Source of the DNA: Planctomycetota bacterium
GTDB lineage: Bacteria; Planctomycetota; Planctomycetia; Pirellulales; Lacipirellulaceae
DNA: 6,119 nt
Assembly (NCBI GenBank): GCA_024278035.1
Contig: JAJRUA010000031.1
Span: 1-6,119, forward strand
Reading direction: 5' to 3'
Shown here: positions 4,006-6,119 of the stretch, in pieces
Position numbering within the stretch: position 1 is the first letter of the stretch
Layout: each line of letters begins with the position of its first letter
Translations under genes and position numbers: made by a program
Notes under the pieces: generated by a model
Told to the model about the DNA's origin: nothing
The model's input: the letters and a program-made list of their open reading frames with translations, nothing else
Database searches by the model: none

Positions 4006-6119
4006 GCAAAATCAAATCCCTCTCCCCCGAAAGGGGAGGCCGACTTCCTAGAGAAGCGGGGGGAGGGGTAAATATCCCTGAGAAAAGTAAGCCTTCTTCC
4101 TCACAATCCTCTACGGACCTTGCATTGATTGGTACCGAGCAGCAGGAACGCTTGGCCGATATTCTGGATCGGTACGTCCTTGCGATGGAACGGGGCGAAG
4201 AGCCTTCGCTGAATGAACTGGCAGCAGCTCATCCCGAACTGGCGGAGATTTTGCCGCAGTATCTCGACGGCGTGCGGATGATTCACGAAGCGATGGCGTT
4301 GCCGGATTCGTCAAACGAAGAAGCGGCATCCTCATCGGCAGAATCCGATACAAAATCCGCGGCTAAGCAGATCGGCGACTATGAGATCCTCCGCGAGCTT
4401 GGTCGGGGTGGCATGGGCGTTGTTTACGAAGCTCGTGAGTTGTCGCTCAACAGGCACGTTGCGCTCAAAGTACTGCCCTTTGCGGCGGTGCTAGACGAAC
4501 GGCAAATCTCACGTTTTCGGATCGAAGCCCAAGCGGCGGCAGGACTGCATCACTCGAACATTGTCCCCGTGTTTGCGGTCGGGCAAGAACGGGGCGTGCA
4601 TTTTTATGCGATGCAGTACATCGAAGGGCAATCGCTCAAGGAAGCGCTGGACGAGTTGCGTGAGAAAGAGAGGAAGCGTGCGGCTGATACCCATGAATCC
4701 CCCTCCCCCGAAAGGAGAGGCCGATTTCCTAGGGAAGCGGGGGGAGGGGTAAAGAGCCCTGGTACTTGGTTCGCCCCCTCCCCTAACCCCTCCCCCGAAA
4801 ACGAGGGAGGGGGATTTTCGGAGTCCAACCCACCAACAGCACACGATGCCACGACAGTACGCATGCGTGCCGAAGGGGGGCTCTCAACGGCTCGTTCGAT
4901 TCGAGAAACGAACCATTTTCGCTCCGTTGCCAAGCTGGGAATTGAAGCGGCCGAAGCGATTGAATACGCCCACCAGTACGGCGTGGTACATCGCGACATC
5001 AAGCCGGGCAATTTGCTGTTGGATCAAAATGGCAAGCTGTGGGTGACCGACTTTGGCCTTGCGCGTGTTCAATCGGAAATGAGCGTCACGCTGCCCGGCG
5101 ACATTATCGGCACGCTTCGGTACATGAGCCCCGAACAGGCACGCGGGCGGAGCGACTTGATCGATGGCCGAACGGATGTCTACGCCCTCGGATGTACGCT
5201 CTACGAAATGCTGACGCTTCAGGCGGCCCATCCGGGGGACGATCATCACACGCTCCTTAAACGGATCGAATCGGCGGATCCGATTACCCCACGGCATCTT
5301 AATCCGTCGATTCCGATCGACTTGGAGACGGTCGTTCTGCGGGCGATGGAAAAATCGCGTGAGGATCGCTACCTCACAGCCCAGGAACTTGCCGACGATT
5401 TACAACGTTTCCTTGAGGGGCGGCCCACCGTTGCCCGACAGCCAAATCTCGTGGAGCGAACCGCCAAGTGGTTGATGCGACGGCGCGGTGTGGCTGCGGC
5501 GGTAGCGGCAGCCTTGGTACTTGTTTCTATCGTATCGATTACCAGCGCCGTTTGGATCGCTGCGGCCAGCCATCGGACGGCCGAGGCGCTAGCGGAATCG
5601 GAGTCGCATTACCAGCAAGCTCGTGCGGTGGTCGATCATTTTGGCGTGAATCTTGCGGATCGGCTTGTCGAACTACCCGGCACGGAACGATTGCGCCGTG
5701 ATCTCCTTCGCGACACGCTGGGCTATTATCAAGAGTTCCTCAAGACGGCGAGCGCCGACGCAGTGCTCCACAACGATTGGGCCACAACGCACTTCAAGGC
5801 AGCGGTTATTGCTGAGCGACTGGGGGATCTGACTTCAGCGCGAATAAGCACCCGAAAAGCGGTTGTCGCATGGCGAGATTTATCCGATGCTTCGGAAAAA
5901 AATCGCTCACAACTTGCCTATGGCCTGAGCAACCTTGCTCGCCTGGAAGGCCTTTTAGGGAACGCGGCCCGTGCCGATAAGCAATTTGCCGAAGCGATTA
6001 CGATTCAGCGGGCGTTGGCCGAGCAATTCCCCCAAGAGGCCCGGCACGCCAGCGCGTTGGCCGAAACGCGGGCCAATCAAGGGTTAATGTGGCAGCGGAG
6101 CGGCGCTAGCCAAGCGGCA
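4002..6119 (+). CDS. Membrane Ser/Thr protein kinase with TPR-like tail, 3'-truncated
   Basis: The frame is open for 706 codons and runs off the window. The ATG overlaps the sigma factor stop (ATGA), implying translational coupling. In order: N-terminal extension with a repeat-encoded peptide (residues 6-26); a helical domain (about 46-95, ERLADILDRYVLAMERGEE) typical of planctomycete kinases; and the kinase domain, about 125-470. This has the glycine loop GRGGMGVVY (134-142), Lys156 (VALKVL), Glu175, catalytic HRDIKPGN (Asp332, Asn337), DFG (Asp350), SPE (376-378) and Asp392, so all catalytic residues are present. One membrane helix follows (about 497-517), then a TPR-like helical region (about 592-706), presumably outside the cytoplasm. 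A 60-70 residue insert between kinase helices D and E (about 226-290) contains two more repeats. The kinase is probably active, senses an unknown signal, and may phosphorylate the adjacent sigma factor. Confidence 0.93.
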   Translation, partial: MSKIKSLSPERGGRLPREAGGGVNIPEKSKPSSSQSSTDLALIGTEQQERLADILDRYVLAMERGEEPSLNELAAAHPELAEILPQYLDGVRMIHEAMALPDSSNEEAASSSAESDTKSAAKQIGDYEILRELGRGGMGVVYEARELSLNRHVALKVLPFAAVLDERQISRFRIEAQAAAGLHHSNIVPVFAVGQERGVHFYAMQYIEGQSLKEALDELREKERKRAADTHESPSPERRGRFPREAGGGVKSPGTWFAPSPNPSPENEGGGFSESNPPTAHDATTVRMRAEGGLSTARSIRETNHFRSVAKLGIEAAEAIEYAHQYGVVHRDIKPGNLLLDQNGKLWVTDFGLARVQSEMSVTLPGDIIGTLRYMSPEQARGRSDLIDGRTDVYALGCTLYEMLTLQAAHPGDDHHTLLKRIESADPITPRHLNPSIPIDLETVVLRAMEKSREDRYLTAQELADDLQRFLEGRPTVARQPNLVERTAKWLMRRRGVAAAVAAALVLVSIVSITSAVWIAAASHRTAEALAESESHYQQARAVVDHFGVNLADRLVELPGTERLRRDLLRDTLGYYQEFLKTASADAVLHNDWATTHFKAAVIAERLGDLTSARISTRKAVVAWRDLSDASEKNRSQLAYGLSNLARLEGLLGNAARADKQFAEAITIQRALAEQFPQEARHASALAETRANQGLMWQRSGASQAA
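4017..4079 (+). repeat. Palindromic repeat R1, translated in kinase N-terminus
   Basis: A 63-base copy of a repeat that recurs at 4698-4760 with six differences. It has nested palindromes: CTCCCC-CGAAA-GGGGAG, CTTC/GAAG around CTAG, and an outer CCCTCTCCCCC pairing with GGGGGGAGGGG. Translated, it reads SLSPERGGRLPREAGGGVN and two further residues. TAG (4049) and TAA (4069) close the other two forward frames, so only the kinase frame is open. It sits 15 bases after the kinase ATG. Confidence 0.9.
4698..4760 (+). repeat. Palindromic repeat R2, translated inside kinase domain
   Basis: Second copy of the repeat at 4017-4079, 57/63 bases identical, same orientation and same phase relative to codons. 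It encodes SPSPERRGRFPREAGGGVK plus two residues (residues 233-253), 16 of 22 residues identical with the R1 peptide when one flanking residue is included. It lies after DELREKERKRAADTHE, in the loop between kinase helices D and E. Confidence 0.9.
4774..4813 (+). repeat. Palindromic repeat R3, adjacent to R2
   Basis: A C-rich/G-rich hairpin: CCCCTCCCCCG, loop AAAA, CGAGGGAGGGG (one internal mismatch). An extra CCCCCTCCC at 4774-4782 can pair instead with GGGAGGGGG at 4805-4813. It begins 13 bases after R2, shares the CCTCCCCCGAAA core with R1 and R2, and can also pair with the G-rich end of R2. It is translated as APSPNPSPENEGGG (residues 258-271). R2 and R3 together may be one composite element. 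Confidence 0.8.

Noticed and set aside
4033..4068. G-quadruplex in the G-rich part of R1
   Set aside because: The G runs are unevenly spaced and better explained as one strand of hairpin stems; four well-spaced tracts are not clear.
4002..4813. Kinase as a pseudogene disrupted by insertions
   Set aside because: The frame is continuous from 4002 to the window end, all catalytic residues are present and the repeats keep the phase.
4604..5011. Minus-strand open frame with the PSFSGEGLGEG type of sequence
   Set aside because: This is the antisense reading of repeats R2 and R3 within the kinase; such peptides are typical spurious translations of dispersed repeats.

Overview
The window looks like chromosome from a planctomycete, probably a Pirellula/Rhodopirellula-type lineage. 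The main reason is an ECF-type sigma factor translationally coupled to a large Ser/Thr kinase with a membrane segment and TPR-like C-terminus, a pairing characteristic of that phylum. Further support comes from many short dispersed palindromic repeats between and inside genes, GC-rich core genes (about 60% or more) and weak Shine-Dalgarno usage. This is inference from protein style, not a database match.

Layout. (1) 1-1599 (+): the C-terminal 532 residues of aconitase (AcnA type), cut off at its 5' end by the window edge. (2) 1598-2547: a lower-GC, minus-strand gene for a small lipoprotein (1704-2303), enclosed by two inverted compound repeats about 100 and 150 bp long. (3) 2568-3095 (+): a small protein with two membrane helices and no known function; its last residues and stop codon lie in another dispersed repeat. 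(4) 3126-3247: a 122-bp inverted-repeat unit carrying a strong intrinsic terminator. (5) 3376-4005 (+): an ECF-like sigma factor. (6) 4002-6119 (+): a Ser/Thr protein kinase overlapping the sigma gene by ATGA and running off the right edge. No stop codon occurs in its 706 visible codons.

The sigma factor and kinase very probably form one signalling unit: a membrane-anchored kinase with a presumed sensing or docking C-terminus, and a sigma factor it may control. The sigma factor has serines where many ECF sigmas carry acidic residues at the start of region 2.2, which suggests activation by phosphorylation, as in the EcfP/PknT system of Vibrio.

The most unusual observation is inside the kinase gene. 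Two copies (57/63 identical bases) of a G/C-rich palindromic repeat, plus a third related hairpin, lie within the coding sequence. Both long copies are read in the same frame and orientation, the only forward frame without a stop. One adds an N-terminal extension. The other, with the third hairpin, sits in a loop between kinase helices D and E. They behave like the protein-coding palindromic elements of Rickettsia, but in a planctomycete-type signalling gene.
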